A DNA stretch of 64,000 nt, from assembly GCA_021773835.1 (NCBI GenBank), contig JAJFJQ010000051.1, positions 310,001 through 374,000 of the forward strand, read 5' to 3'. The translations under genes were made by a program, and so were the position numbers. Positions 34,885-43,788 of this stretch are shown piece after piece. The notes beneath the pieces are model-generated. The model did no database searches and was not told where the DNA came from. It was given only the letters and a program-made list of their open reading frames with translations. This DNA is from Gammaproteobacteria bacterium. GTDB taxonomy: Bacteria > Pseudomonadota > Gammaproteobacteria > Ga0077536. The first letter of the stretch is position 1, and the number at the start of each line of letters is the position of its first letter.

Positions 34885-36060
34885 ATGAAACTCGCGGTCG
34901 CGACAGTTGCAATCGCAAGTATCGCCGGTCTGCTGTTGGTAGAGTTGATCGTTCGTCTTACCTTTCCGTACTACTCGCCGGAAACCGTTCGCACGCATGC
35001 TATTCCGTATGAAAAGCGCGTGTACGCGGGGTATTTGATGTCGGGTGTAAACAGGCTCATCGATCTCGACAAAGATAAGGCTTGGGGGGACAAGCCTGCA
35101 GATGAGCCTTCCGAACTGTCTATTTTCATCAGTGGCAACGGCTACCGTGGGCCGGGTTTCCGGGTAAGGAAACCGCCGGATACCTATCGCATCATCGTAG
35201 TTGGTGGATCTGCAGTTTTTGATCAGAACATCGGAGACTCGCCGACGGATAATCGGAATAGCTGGCCGCATCGCGTCGAAACGTTGATCAATTCTCAAGG
35301 CTTCGAGCATGTTGAAGTGATAAATGCCGGAGTGCCGGGTCAAACCAGTGCAGATTCGCTTGCTCGCATTTATACGCAGTTATGGCTCTACGATCCCGAT
35401 ATGATCATTGTGTATCAGGGCTGGAACGACTTTAAGTTCTGGCATCGGATAGCAGTTAGTCCTGAGACACCACTGATCGAGCGTGTTCGGCCGTTCGAAC
35501 CGCAAGACAATCCTTTCACGCATTATCGCGGCGAAATCGATCGGTTGCTATGTTACTCACAACTATACGTACGTCTGCGTACCCGTTACTTCCGATGGCG
35601 ATGGCAGCCGGATTATGAGGGTGCGGTATCGAAAGATATCCAAATTTCAGGTGAATACGGTGTCTACGGCCCGCAGCAACATCGTCTCAACCTGACACTA
35701 ATTGTCGAGGCTGCGTACGCGATTGGAGCCGAACCCGTACTGGTGAAGCAGGCGACGCTTGTCACACCCGACAATACATCCGAAGACCGAAATCGGATCG
35801 GATACCGACACCAGAGCCTTGAACATTCGGCAATTGTAAAAGCGTTTCAAGAGAGTTATCGCATTATCGATGAGATTGGTACCGACACCCGTGCACTCGT
35901 CGTCGATCCGACGAAAGTCATGAATGGCAAAAGTAAATTATTTGTCGACCACGTCCACACGACGCCGAGTGGAAGTGACGAACTGGCGTCGATTGTTGCG
36001 ATGGCCTTAACGAAATCTGTGGCGCCTTTCGAAGTAGAAAATCTGCCGCCACTCCGTTAG
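34885..36060 (+). CDS. membrane-anchored SGNH/GDSL-like hydrolase
   Basis: A 391-residue protein with one N-terminal membrane helix (VATVAIASIAGLLLVELIV) and a periplasmic SGNH-type domain. The block I motif is VVGGSAVFD (the Ser of GDS), block III is YQGWND, and block V is VDHVHTTPSG with the Asp-His pair. Such proteins are acyl esterases, often O-acetyl modifying enzymes for exopolysaccharide or peptidoglycan. It is solitary, and the substrate is unknown. Confidence 0.82.
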   Translation: MKLAVATVAIASIAGLLLVELIVRLTFPYYSPETVRTHAIPYEKRVYAGYLMSGVNRLIDLDKDKAWGDKPADEPSELSIFISGNGYRGPGFRVRKPPDTYRIIVVGGSAVFDQNIGDSPTDNRNSWPHRVETLINSQGFEHVEVINAGVPGQTSADSLARIYTQLWLYDPDMIIVYQGWNDFKFWHRIAVSPETPLIERVRPFEPQDNPFTHYRGEIDRLLCYSQLYVRLRTRYFRWRWQPDYEGAVSKDIQISGEYGVYGPQQHRLNLTLIVEAAYAIGAEPVLVKQATLVTPDNTSEDRNRIGYRHQSLEHSAIVKAFQESYRIIDEIGTDTRALVVDPTKVMNGKSKLFVDHVHTTPSGSDELASIVAMALTKSVAPFEVENLPPLR

Positions 36061-36180
36061 ATACGCCACCGTGCAACATCATGGTCGCGTGTTTGGAGAT
36101 TGGGGCAAATTGCGATGTGGCCTTAAGGTGGACTGGGTGAGCGCAGCGTATCGTATCGCGATTTAATAAAAGTACGTCGC

Positions 36181-36618
36181 TTAACTCGTATGCGCTGCTC
36201 GGAGATCGTGAAGACGGGATTCTAAACTGTCCGCTTTGTCCTCATCGCCACCGAGGAATCCTGGGGCATGACGGTAGAATTTGATCAAATCTTCGAGGGC
36301 CTGGGCATTATCCGGATCGAGTGCCACTGCGTTTTCGAACGCGATGCGGGACTTCTTCGCTAAACCCATCGCAGCGATCCAGTTGGCGTTCTCCGCAAGA
36401 CGCCCATACGCTCGACCCAACTGATGCGCGCATTCGGCGCAGTCTGGTGCGGCCTGTACGGCATTTTCGAGCAACGCAATCGCACGCTCATATTCTTCGG
36501 CCGCATATAGCTCGGCCGCCTGCTCGATAACTGATTTGGAGGAGTCATCGTCCGTGGTAGCGTGTGCCGCAGGCAAAAGCAGCAGTATAAGTAATATAAG
36601 TCGCATGCCAGGGTGCAT
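36181..36618 (-). CDS. exported TPR protein
   Basis: About 145 residues: a signal peptide (LILLILLLLPAAHA) and two tetratricopeptide-like repeats (AAELYAAEEYERAIALLENAV and AFENAVALDPDNAQALEDLI, split here), ending in a charged helix. The start is unsure; ATG at 36618 or 36606, both without a strong ribosome binding site, and a longer frame to 36672 is less likely. The likely role is protein scaffolding in the periplasm. Confidence 0.7.
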   Translation of the reverse strand: MHPGMRLILLILLLLPAAHATTDDDSSKSVIEQAAELYAAEEYERAIALLENAVQAAPDCAECAHQLGRAYGRLAENANWIAAMGLAKKSRIAFENAVALDPDNAQALEDLIKFYRHAPGFLGGDEDKADSLESRLHDLRAAHTS

Positions 36619-36735
36619 TTGTACTGTGGGGCGTCGAGGATAATGGAGTCTGCGAGATAATTCTAGTTCCATAAATGTTTAAATTCTTGGGCTTACAATG
36701 GTGATCTCGATCACATTTCATCTAAGGAGATAGTA

Positions 36736-37470
36736 TTGACCGACCTGCTAAAGAAGCCTGTAGCGTTGATTGTCGGCGCTGGAGATGCGCTCGGTTCTGC
36801 GATCGCGCGTCGATTTGCCCGAGAGGGGTTTCATATCGTTGCAACCCGCCGGCGCGGCGATTTAAGCACCTTAGTGACGTCGATTAAATCCGCCGGCGGC
36901 ACAGCAACCGGTCTGCATTCTGACGCTCGCGATGAGGATCAGGTGAAACAGCTGATCGAACAAATCGAAAGTGAGATCGGCACGTTAGCGGTGACGGTTT
37001 TCAATGTCGGCGGTAACGTCCGCTTTCCGATTTTAGAGACCACTAGCCGGGTCTATCGCAAGGTATGGGAGATGTGCGCCTTCGCTGGTTTTTTGGTGGG
37101 ACGTGAGGTGGTGGGCCGGATGGTAGCGCGGGGTGCCGGGACCTTGCTGTTTACGGGTGCGACGGCCAGTGTGCGGGGCCGCGATGGTTTTGCCGCATTT
37201 GCCGGCGGCAAGCATGCGCTGCGCGCACTCGCCGAGAGTATGGCGCGGGAGCTCGGCCCTCAGGGGATCCATGTCGCCCACGTTGTGATCGATGGGCCGA
37301 TTGATAACCAGAATACGCGCGAGTTGTTTCCAGATTTTTTTGCTAGCCGCCCCGATGATGGCGTCATGCAAACGGACGACCTAGCCGAGATTTATTGGAA
37401 CTTACACCGCCAACCGCGGTCCGCTTGGTCGTTCGAGGTCGACGTGCGAACGTATGTTGAACCGTGGTAG
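36736..37470 (+). CDS. short-chain dehydrogenase-like protein lacking the catalytic Tyr
   Basis: A 244-residue SDR fold. The start is TTG at 36736, decided by AAGGAGAT 5 nt upstream. The cofactor motif is VGAGDALGSAIARRF. In the active site, TGATASVRG supplies the usual Ser-like position, but YxxxK is replaced by FAGGK, so the catalytic Tyr is Phe. Other SDR proteins of this subgroup also carry Phe here, so it may not be a typical dehydrogenase. Substrate and cofactor are unknown. Confidence 0.85.
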   Translation: MTDLLKKPVALIVGAGDALGSAIARRFAREGFHIVATRRRGDLSTLVTSIKSAGGTATGLHSDARDEDQVKQLIEQIESEIGTLAVTVFNVGGNVRFPILETTSRVYRKVWEMCAFAGFLVGREVVGRMVARGAGTLLFTGATASVRGRDGFAAFAGGKHALRALAESMARELGPQGIHVAHVVIDGPIDNQNTRELFPDFFASRPDDGVMQTDDLAEIYWNLHRQPRSAWSFEVDVRTYVEPW

Positions 37471-37547
37471 CGCTCGGTCGCTGTCGAAGCCGATATAATT
37501 AGGGGCGAACCATTTCGCCGATCGAAAAAGTTACAGAGGGAGCCGAT

Positions 37548-38174
37548 ATGAAATTGTACGATGCGCAAGCGCCAAACCCACGACGTGCGAGGATTTTTAT
37601 TGCCGAGAAGGGCCTCGAAATTCCGGCGCAAGAACTGAGCATTATGGACGGCGAGAACTTGACCCCGGAATACAAAGCGAAAAGCCGATTCGGATTGATT
37701 CCGGCGTTGGAATTAGACGACGGCACGGTGCTGACAGAGGTACCCGCCATTTGCCGCTATCTTGAAAGCCAGCATCCAGAGCCAAATTTGATGGGTCGAG
37801 ATCCGATCGAGATCGCGCAAATTGAAATGTGGGAACGCTACTGTGAAATGTCCGGCTCGCAGGCGGTTGGCGAGTATTTTCGCAACGGCTTTGCGAAACT
37901 GGACGACCGAGGCCTGCCGGGCATCACCGGTATCCCGCGGATCGAGGCGTTGATTGACCGCGGTAAACGGCGCGTTGCATCGTTTTATGACGTTATCGAA
38001 GAGCGCCTGGGGGAATCAGAATTTTTGGGATCGGATCGATTTACATTGGCCGACATTACCTGTCTGTGTGCGGTCGATTTTGCTCAGATGGTGAAGCTCG
38101 GGATCCCAGACGCAAATGACAATACGAAACGTTGGCACGCGGCATGCTCATCCCGCCCGAGCGCCAAGGCCTAA
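37548..38174 (+). CDS. glutathione S-transferase family protein
   Basis: A 208-residue GST: an N-terminal thioredoxin fold (FGLIPALELDDGTVLTEVPAI split, with a Ser-free active region) and an all-helical C-terminal domain. GGGAG is 8 nt before the ATG. It would conjugate glutathione to electrophiles or act as a binding protein. It may form an operon with the SDR and LLM genes around it. Confidence 0.9.
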   Translation: MKLYDAQAPNPRRARIFIAEKGLEIPAQELSIMDGENLTPEYKAKSRFGLIPALELDDGTVLTEVPAICRYLESQHPEPNLMGRDPIEIAQIEMWERYCEMSGSQAVGEYFRNGFAKLDDRGLPGITGIPRIEALIDRGKRRVASFYDVIEERLGESEFLGSDRFTLADITCLCAVDFAQMVKLGIPDANDNTKRWHAACSSRPSAKA

Positions 38175-38222
38175 GCGCCGCATAATTCCGACTACTCTAA
38201 TTAGCACGCAAGAGAATCAGCA

Positions 38223-39065
38223 ATGAAAATTGGCGTATCGCTACCCGTACGTGAAATGGACAATGACCTTGGTGCAATCAGGGCGTTCGCGCAGCTTGCA
38301 GAAGAACTTGGGTTTACGCATTTAAGAGTACCGGACCAAGTCTTGCGACCGGGTAGCGGTGCGTTGCATGAACCGCTGACCCTAATGTCTTATATCGCTG
38401 CGATAACGCAGTCTATCGAGTTGGTACCGTCGGTGATCGTGTTGCCGCTGCGACAAACGGCGTTGGTCGCTAAACAAGCCGCCGAACTCGATATATTGAG
38501 TTCAGGGCGGCTCCGTCTTGGGATAGGTGTCGGTGGGAGCGAACAAGAATATCAATTTATGAACCAGTCCTTCAGTACTCGAGGCGCACGTTGCAACGAG
38601 CAGATTGCGCTGCTGAGATTGTTGTGGACCGAAACGTCGGTGACGTTTAGCGGTCGCTGGGATCAAATAGACGGTGCGGGTTTGAACCCGATGCCGGTCC
38701 AGCGCCCGATCCCGATCTGGATCGGTGCGAAATCAGACCCTAGTGACTCCGTAATCAAGCGGATTGGTGTCCTCGCAGACGGCTGGTTCGTGTTGTGTTC
38801 ACCGGAGGATTTCCCGCAGTTGAACGGCAAAATACAGGCAGCCGCCGAGGGGGCGGGGAGGGATCCTGCTGCTATCGGTACAGAAGCCGGCGTTGCCGTT
38901 GTCGGTCCAAGAGAAGGGGAGTGGCGCGAACGCGTGGCCGGTTGGCACAAAATTGGTTTGAGCCATCTTTGTCTGCGCACACTCGGTGGTGATCTAAGAC
39001 CGTATCAGCATCTAGATAAATTAAAGGAGATCTGCGACCAGATTCCGCAAACTGTTGGAGAATGA
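38223..39065 (+). CDS. LLM class flavin-dependent oxidoreductase
   Basis: A 280-residue luciferase-like oxidoreductase, close in type to the F420-dependent TIGR03619 group by length and N-terminus (MKIGVSLPVREMDND). The flavin or F420 pocket motif SSGRLRLGIGVGGSE is present. The ATG follows GAGAATCAGC. It abuts the downstream lipoprotein gene by 1 nt, so the two are coupled. The substrate is unknown. Confidence 0.88.
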   Translation: MKIGVSLPVREMDNDLGAIRAFAQLAEELGFTHLRVPDQVLRPGSGALHEPLTLMSYIAAITQSIELVPSVIVLPLRQTALVAKQAAELDILSSGRLRLGIGVGGSEQEYQFMNQSFSTRGARCNEQIALLRLLWTETSVTFSGRWDQIDGAGLNPMPVQRPIPIWIGAKSDPSDSVIKRIGVLADGWFVLCSPEDFPQLNGKIQAAAEGAGRDPAAIGTEAGVAVVGPREGEWRERVAGWHKIGLSHLCLRTLGGDLRPYQHLDKLKEICDQIPQTVGE

Positions 39066-39066
39066 A

Positions 39067-39618
39067 ATGAAATGGTCCCGCCCATTTGTACTGTTCAATA
39101 TGTTACTTGTCGTCTTGTTGGCCTGTGCGGAGGAAGAACAATCCGCTCCGGTTGTTCCCCACGATGGCATGAGTACTGCCCGGATTGGCGAACTACTCGA
39201 AAAACTTGAATTACAAATGGAAGGTGGTGATGGGAAATGGCGTGTGGTCATTAATAATCGAGAGGTCGTCATTATTGCCAACGAGGCGGCGGACCGGATG
39301 CGGATCTTCACGCCAGTTGTCTCGGCCAGTGAATTGACCGAGTCAATTTTACTTCGGGTTATGCAGGCGAATTTCGATTCGGCGCTAGACGCGCGTTACG
39401 CGATTGCGAAGGGCGCCCTGTGGAGCGCATTCATTCATCCTCTTCGCGCCTTAGACGATGAAACGTTTCTGCAAGCGCTTGGGCAAGTGGTCAATCTTGC
39501 CGATACTTACGGCACGACCTATTCGTCTGGAATGTTGATCTATAAGGGTGGTGACAGCAGTGAGATCCAGGAGAAGGAGTTGATCGACGATCTCGTCGAA
39601 AAGGGTCTCGCTATATGA
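39067..39618 (+). CDS. lipoprotein with type III secretion chaperone-like (YbjN-like) domain
   Basis: A 183-residue lipoprotein: the signal peptide ends with a lipobox LLAC (Cys about residue 20), then a Glu-rich linker and an alpha/beta domain (KWRVVINNREVVIIANEAAD, ALWSAFIHPLRALDDETF, LGQVVNLADTYGTTYSSGML) of the TY3-chaperone/YbjN-like fold. That fold usually sits in the cytoplasm; a lipoprotein form is less common. It follows the LLM stop by 1 nt. The function is unknown. Confidence 0.7.
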   Translation: MKWSRPFVLFNMLLVVLLACAEEEQSAPVVPHDGMSTARIGELLEKLELQMEGGDGKWRVVINNREVVIIANEAADRMRIFTPVVSASELTESILLRVMQANFDSALDARYAIAKGALWSAFIHPLRALDDETFLQALGQVVNLADTYGTTYSSGMLIYKGGDSSEIQEKELIDDLVEKGLAI

Positions 39619-39671
39619 TGCTGTGGATTGAGTCGGCCATCACGCGTGTGTCGATCCACTGCGCCTGCCAA

Positions 39672-40448
39672 TCAATCCCGGAAACCCGGATACTTCCTGT
39701 CAACTAATCGCAGCAATGCGGGCCAAGCAAGCTGGTCGAGCGCGCCGGGGGCCATTAAGGATTCACCCTGTTGCCGCGTGGTCTCGACCGATTGCGCAGA
39801 CGGTTGGTGTAGCTTTGCGCCGCCGGCCAACGCCCGGACCTGCATTGTGCAAGCACGTTCCAAGGTATAAAGCATGAGAAAGCAATCCGAGACGGCTGCG
39901 CCGACTGCCAGGGTGCCGTGGTTGCGCAATATCAGCAGACGTTTGTCGGCAATATCGGCGACTAAGCGCTCGCGTTCACTGAGATCTAAGGCGACCCCTT
40001 CGAATTCGTGATAGGCGATTTCATCGGCAATGATCATCGCCGTTTGGGTGATCGGCATGAGACCATCGGCCATAGACGACACGGCGACGCCGTCGTCGGT
40101 ATGCAAATGCATGACGGCCTTTGCGTCGTCACGCGCCATGTGAATAGCACTATGGATACAAAATCCGGCAGGGTTCACGTCATACCCATTCGACAGCACG
40201 ATATTCCCATCGAGGTCGATCTTGACGAGGTCTGATGCCGTAACCTCGTCGAACATCATGCCGTACGGGTTGATCAGAAAGTGATGATCGGGTCCCGGCA
40301 CTCGCGCCGACAGATGGGTAAAGATCATGTCCGTCCAGCCATAGTGAGCTACCAGGCGGTAGGCCGCGGCCAGATCAACTCGGATCTGCCACTCCTCGTC
40401 GCTTACTTGACTACGGATGTCGGGTGCGCGGTGAAGTGCTTGTACCAT
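39672..40448 (-). CDS. class II aldolase/adducin family protein
   Basis: A 258-residue aldolase-adducin fold protein. Zn ligands are visible as HLHTDD and RNHGTLAVG, with the acidic FTHLSARVPG segment earlier. AAGGA lies 9 nt before the ATG at 40448, so the longer frame to 40514 is rejected. Enzymes of this fold cleave sugar phosphates or decarboxylate hydroxy acids; this group also includes enzymes of unknown substrate linked to aromatic metabolism. Confidence 0.85.
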   Translation of the reverse strand: MVQALHRAPDIRSQVSDEEWQIRVDLAAAYRLVAHYGWTDMIFTHLSARVPGPDHHFLINPYGMMFDEVTASDLVKIDLDGNIVLSNGYDVNPAGFCIHSAIHMARDDAKAVMHLHTDDGVAVSSMADGLMPITQTAMIIADEIAYHEFEGVALDLSERERLVADIADKRLLILRNHGTLAVGAAVSDCFLMLYTLERACTMQVRALAGGAKLHQPSAQSVETTRQQGESLMAPGALDQLAWPALLRLVDRKYPGFRD

Positions 40449-40619
40449 GATGTCGGTTCCTTGAAATTCGCCAGCCGGACCGCCTGCTACCTGAGCGGCG
40501 TTGGGACAGCCCATATCCTACCTGATTTAGTGCCCATACGGCAGAGCCTAGAAGTGCAATTGACATGAATTATCGTCACCCGCATTCCTGTGGCGGGCTA
40601 GTATACGTATTGGCGTAGG

Positions 40620-40865
40620 GTGAACGGTTCGCGCGAAGCGATGGCGAGCGCGGCGGTGTATTTCGTTGACGATCGCCGCCTTGTGGTCGGTCCCTATGGG
40701 GTTGCCAGTCAACCAGTCGTCGCGCAGTTACTCATGCCGCCCTTGAACTCTGAGCAAGTCTACATGCTTGGACCCGGTAGGCTAAGTCATGACCCCAGAC
40801 GAGTGGATCGCATGCGCGAATTTTTGACCACATTCATCACGAACAAAAACGAATATCCACACTAG
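40620..40865 (+). pseudogene. possible LysR-type regulator C-terminal remnant
   Basis: An 81-codon frame whose last half (VVGPYGVASQPVVAQLLMPP and GRLSHDPRRVDRMREFLTTF) looks like the end of a LysR-type substrate-binding domain. No helix-turn-helix region precedes it; only about 170 nt lie between it and the divergent aldolase gene. The best reading is a truncated remnant, but a genuine short gene cannot be excluded. The region 40866-41070 has nothing recognised. Confidence 0.35.
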
Positions 40866-41070
40866 TATGTGGTGCCCGCTTGGATTGAAGCGCGACGACA
40901 ATTTTGGAGTCTTCGCCCTGGGGTCGCGCGCCCGGAAAAGCCAATAAACGAACTAATCGTCACCGAGAACAACTCGCTTTATAACGACGTTTCCGTCGAG
41001 ACCATGAGACCGACCGAATTGCTGAGGATCTCAATCCCGCGGGCGAACGCGTCGGTTGAATCATCGGATC

Positions 41071-42270
41071 CTAGCGGTTGATGAGCGATTCGTAGCGGGC
41101 GTCGGTTAGCGTATAGAGGAAGGCGATTAATGCCCGAGCTCGGCCATCATCGATCGGTTGGCCTTGATTAAGCAATTCGATATCGATTGTTTCCTTGATC
41201 TCGGGTTCGCCCCAAGCCAAGTTGGTTTCCGGATTGATCCGGCTTTGTGCACTACTGACGGTGTACTTGTTGTAAAAAAGAATCGCGGTCCGCAGATCGC
41301 TAAAGATACCGTTGTGCATATAGGGGCCTGTTACTGCGACATTGCGCAAAGTCGGCACTCTAAACTTACCCGCTAGTGACGGATCATCTATCGCCGGGTG
41401 TTCAGATAGACCCTTGTCCTTGTGTTCTGGTGAGCGGCCATTCTTTCCTCGCAAGACCATATTCGGAGGTAAGCCAATGTTGTGGTATCGATAGTTGGTA
41501 AAGGTTTCACCTTGCTTTAGGGTCGATGTGTTCAGTAGGTGACAACTCGAGCAGTTGGTTAAATCTGAGAAGAAGAGACTGCGGCCCAATTCTTCAAGCG
41601 CAGTTAATTTGTACTCGCCACGCAAGTAGCGATCGTATTTAGAATCGAATGGTGCAAACGTTGCCGTTTGTTCGAACGCGCTGATGCATTCCCCAATAGC
41701 CGCGAGCGCGCGTTCAGCGTCCGTGAACAGATTGGCACCAAATTGTGCAACCAACATACCTTTTAAAATGGAGTTTTCTTGAACGCGTTCGATCACCGCC
41801 GCGGTATCAGGCAGTGCCATTTCGAGTGGGTTCGTCAATGGCTCGATCGCTTGGATCGCGAGCGTTGTCGCACGGCCATCTACAAATTGCCCACCGATAT
41901 AATGGCCTTCGTCGTTCTTTTGAAACGGCGGCGTGAGCGCCGCGTAAGCCGCACTCGGGGCGTTGCGGTCGCCGATTGAATGACCGTCGTCTCCAAGTGA
42001 TGCAGCGCCACCGACTCCGTTGTCGCGGCCGTCGATAAATGCACGCTCGGGGTCGTGACAAGTGGCGCAGGATTGTGTTCGATTTTTCGAGAGATTGGCG
42101 TCGAAGAACAATATGCGGCCAATATCGGCCAGTGCATCCGTCGCCGGGGCTGCGTCGGCATCGGTCGCGATCAACACCGAACCAAGAACCTGGAACAATG
42201 CTAGTGCAACGATTAGCACGTTCGAGCGTTCGGTGTTGCGATGTAGTAAAGCGTGACGGTCAGGATCCAT
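41071..42270 (-). CDS. diheme cytochrome c peroxidase (MauG/CcpA family)
   Basis: A 399-residue exported diheme peroxidase. The signal segment is about residues 19-40. Two heme-binding sites are CATCH (C68-H72) and CSSCH (C240-H244), in two cytochrome domains joined by a linker as in bacterial cytochrome c peroxidases; GPYMHNGIF carries a conserved Met near the second heme. It reduces hydrogen peroxide in the periplasm using electrons from a c-type cytochrome, or oxidises a protein partner in the MauG manner. It is solitary. Confidence 0.9.
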   Translation of the reverse strand: MDPDRHALLHRNTERSNVLIVALALFQVLGSVLIATDADAAPATDALADIGRILFFDANLSKNRTQSCATCHDPERAFIDGRDNGVGGAASLGDDGHSIGDRNAPSAAYAALTPPFQKNDEGHYIGGQFVDGRATTLAIQAIEPLTNPLEMALPDTAAVIERVQENSILKGMLVAQFGANLFTDAERALAAIGECISAFEQTATFAPFDSKYDRYLRGEYKLTALEELGRSLFFSDLTNCSSCHLLNTSTLKQGETFTNYRYHNIGLPPNMVLRGKNGRSPEHKDKGLSEHPAIDDPSLAGKFRVPTLRNVAVTGPYMHNGIFSDLRTAILFYNKYTVSSAQSRINPETNLAWGEPEIKETIDIELLNQGQPIDDGRARALIAFLYTLTDARYESLINR

Positions 42271-42459
42271 TATTCGGCAACGTGCGGGTGCTAACCCCTT
42301 GCGGCTTACGCTAGTTTAGCGCGATTCCCACACCGCGATCATGGCCACGAGGTCACCGTCCTGTTCGTGGTGCCTAGGTACGCTGATAGCGCGCTGCGTC
42401 ATAATGAAACCTACGTTACAATCGCGCCTCCTATCAAACCACCGAATGGAGAGTATTGC

Positions 42460-43587
42460 GTGAAATGTCGAGCCGCTGTGCTGCACGAAATGGGCAGTTC
42501 CTTACCTTATGCAGATTCGAAACCGATCCGTATCGAAGAAATCGAGCTAGATCCCCCTGGTCCGGGCGAGGTACTCGTAAAAATCGCCGCGGCTGGTTTA
42601 TGTCATTCCGACCTATCGGTTGTTAACGGCTCGCGACCACGGCCCCTACCGATGGTGATTGGTCACGAAGCCGCGGGGGTGGTTGCGGAAATCGGTTCTG
42701 GCGTGACGAATCTTGAAGTGGGTGATCATGTCGTGTTTGTGTTCGTACCGAGTTGCGGTAATTGCGTGCCCTGTGGCGAAGGCCGCCCGGCCTTATGCGA
42801 ACCGGGCGCTGCGGCGAACGTTGGTGGCACGCTCCTCGGCGGCACGCGTCGGATCCGTTTGAACGATGAATATGTGACCCACCACGTTGGCGTTTCGTGT
42901 TTCGCAGAATATGCGGTGGTTTCGCAGTGTTCACTAGTGAAAGTGCATAAGGGCTTACCGCTTGATCAGGCTGCGCTATTTGGCTGCGCGGTAATCACCG
43001 GAGTCGGCGCCGTGGCGAATACGGCCGAAATGAAATTGGGCTCTACAGCGGTTATTGTCGGTCTTGGTGGCACCGGACTCGCGGCTTTGCTTGGTGCGAT
43101 TGCAGGCGGCGCGCGTAAGACGATCGGCGTCGACCTATTGCAAAGTAAGCTCGACATGGCCATGGAACTCGGTGCCGATGCTGTCGTGCGCGCTGACGAT
43201 CCAGACATCGTAAGCAAGGTGAGGGAACTGACTAATGGCGGTGGCGACTATGCCTTCGAGTGTGTCGGTTCCGAGAAGGCGATGGAACTTGCCTACGTCC
43301 TGACTCGGCGCGGTGGTACCACGGTGTCGAGCGGTCTGTCGGATCCGAAGAGTAACTTTTCCATCCAACATGTGAATCTGGTCGCCGAGGAGCGGACGAT
43401 CAAAGGTAGCTACCTCGGCAGTTGCGTACCAAAACGCGATATTCCTGACTACATTCAAATGTTCGAAGCAGGAACCTTACCGGTAGATAAACTCATGAGC
43501 GAAAAGATCACGCTCGACCAAGTCAACGAGGGTTTCGACAAATTAACCGTTGGTGAAACTGTGCGGCAGCTAATTATATTCGATTGA
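42460..43587 (+). CDS. zinc-dependent alcohol dehydrogenase
   Basis: A 375-residue medium-chain dehydrogenase. The start is GTG at 42460, with ATGGAGAG 7 nt upstream; the longer frame to 42367 lacks this. Catalytic Zn ligands are Cys in GLCHSD and His in GHEAAG; the structural Zn motif is CGNCVPCGEGRPALC; the NAD motif is GLGGTGLAALLG. The length and motifs fit class III-like or S-(hydroxymethyl)-type dehydrogenases acting on primary alcohols. It stands alone between repeats and a convergent amidase. Confidence 0.92.
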   Translation: MKCRAAVLHEMGSSLPYADSKPIRIEEIELDPPGPGEVLVKIAAAGLCHSDLSVVNGSRPRPLPMVIGHEAAGVVAEIGSGVTNLEVGDHVVFVFVPSCGNCVPCGEGRPALCEPGAAANVGGTLLGGTRRIRLNDEYVTHHVGVSCFAEYAVVSQCSLVKVHKGLPLDQAALFGCAVITGVGAVANTAEMKLGSTAVIVGLGGTGLAALLGAIAGGARKTIGVDLLQSKLDMAMELGADAVVRADDPDIVSKVRELTNGGGDYAFECVGSEKAMELAYVLTRRGGTTVSSGLSDPKSNFSIQHVNLVAEERTIKGSYLGSCVPKRDIPDYIQMFEAGTLPVDKLMSEKITLDQVNEGFDKLTVGETVRQLIIFD

Positions 43588-43627
43588 TCAACGATGCGCC
43601 TTAGCGCGGCGTAAATCACACGTTTGC

Positions 43628-43657
43628 ACGTCATTCCGGCGGAAGCCGAATTCCACG
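43628..43657. repeat. imperfect REP-like palindrome
   Basis: CGTCATTCCGGCGGAAGCCG followed by AATTCC: the first arm ATTCCGGC pairs with GCCGAAT, with one missing base in the second arm. Same family as 43731-43760. Confidence 0.6.
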
Positions 43658-43730
43658 GGCATCAGAGCAACTGCATACGCGTGCTGTTCACGAATTGTTT
43701 TATGTAGCGCGGAACAATACTCGTCCCTGA

Positions 43731-43760
43731 ACGTGATTCCGGCTTTCGCCGGAATCACGG
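43731..43760. repeat. REP-like perfect palindrome
   Basis: GTGATTCCGGC (43733-43743) and GCCGGAATCAC (43748-43758) form a perfect 11-bp stem with loop TTTC between converging genes. It has no T run; a REP-type element possibly doubling as a terminator or mRNA-end stabiliser. Confidence 0.7.
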
Positions 43761-43788
43761 ATATCTTCGCGCATCGTGCCGGCGGTGC

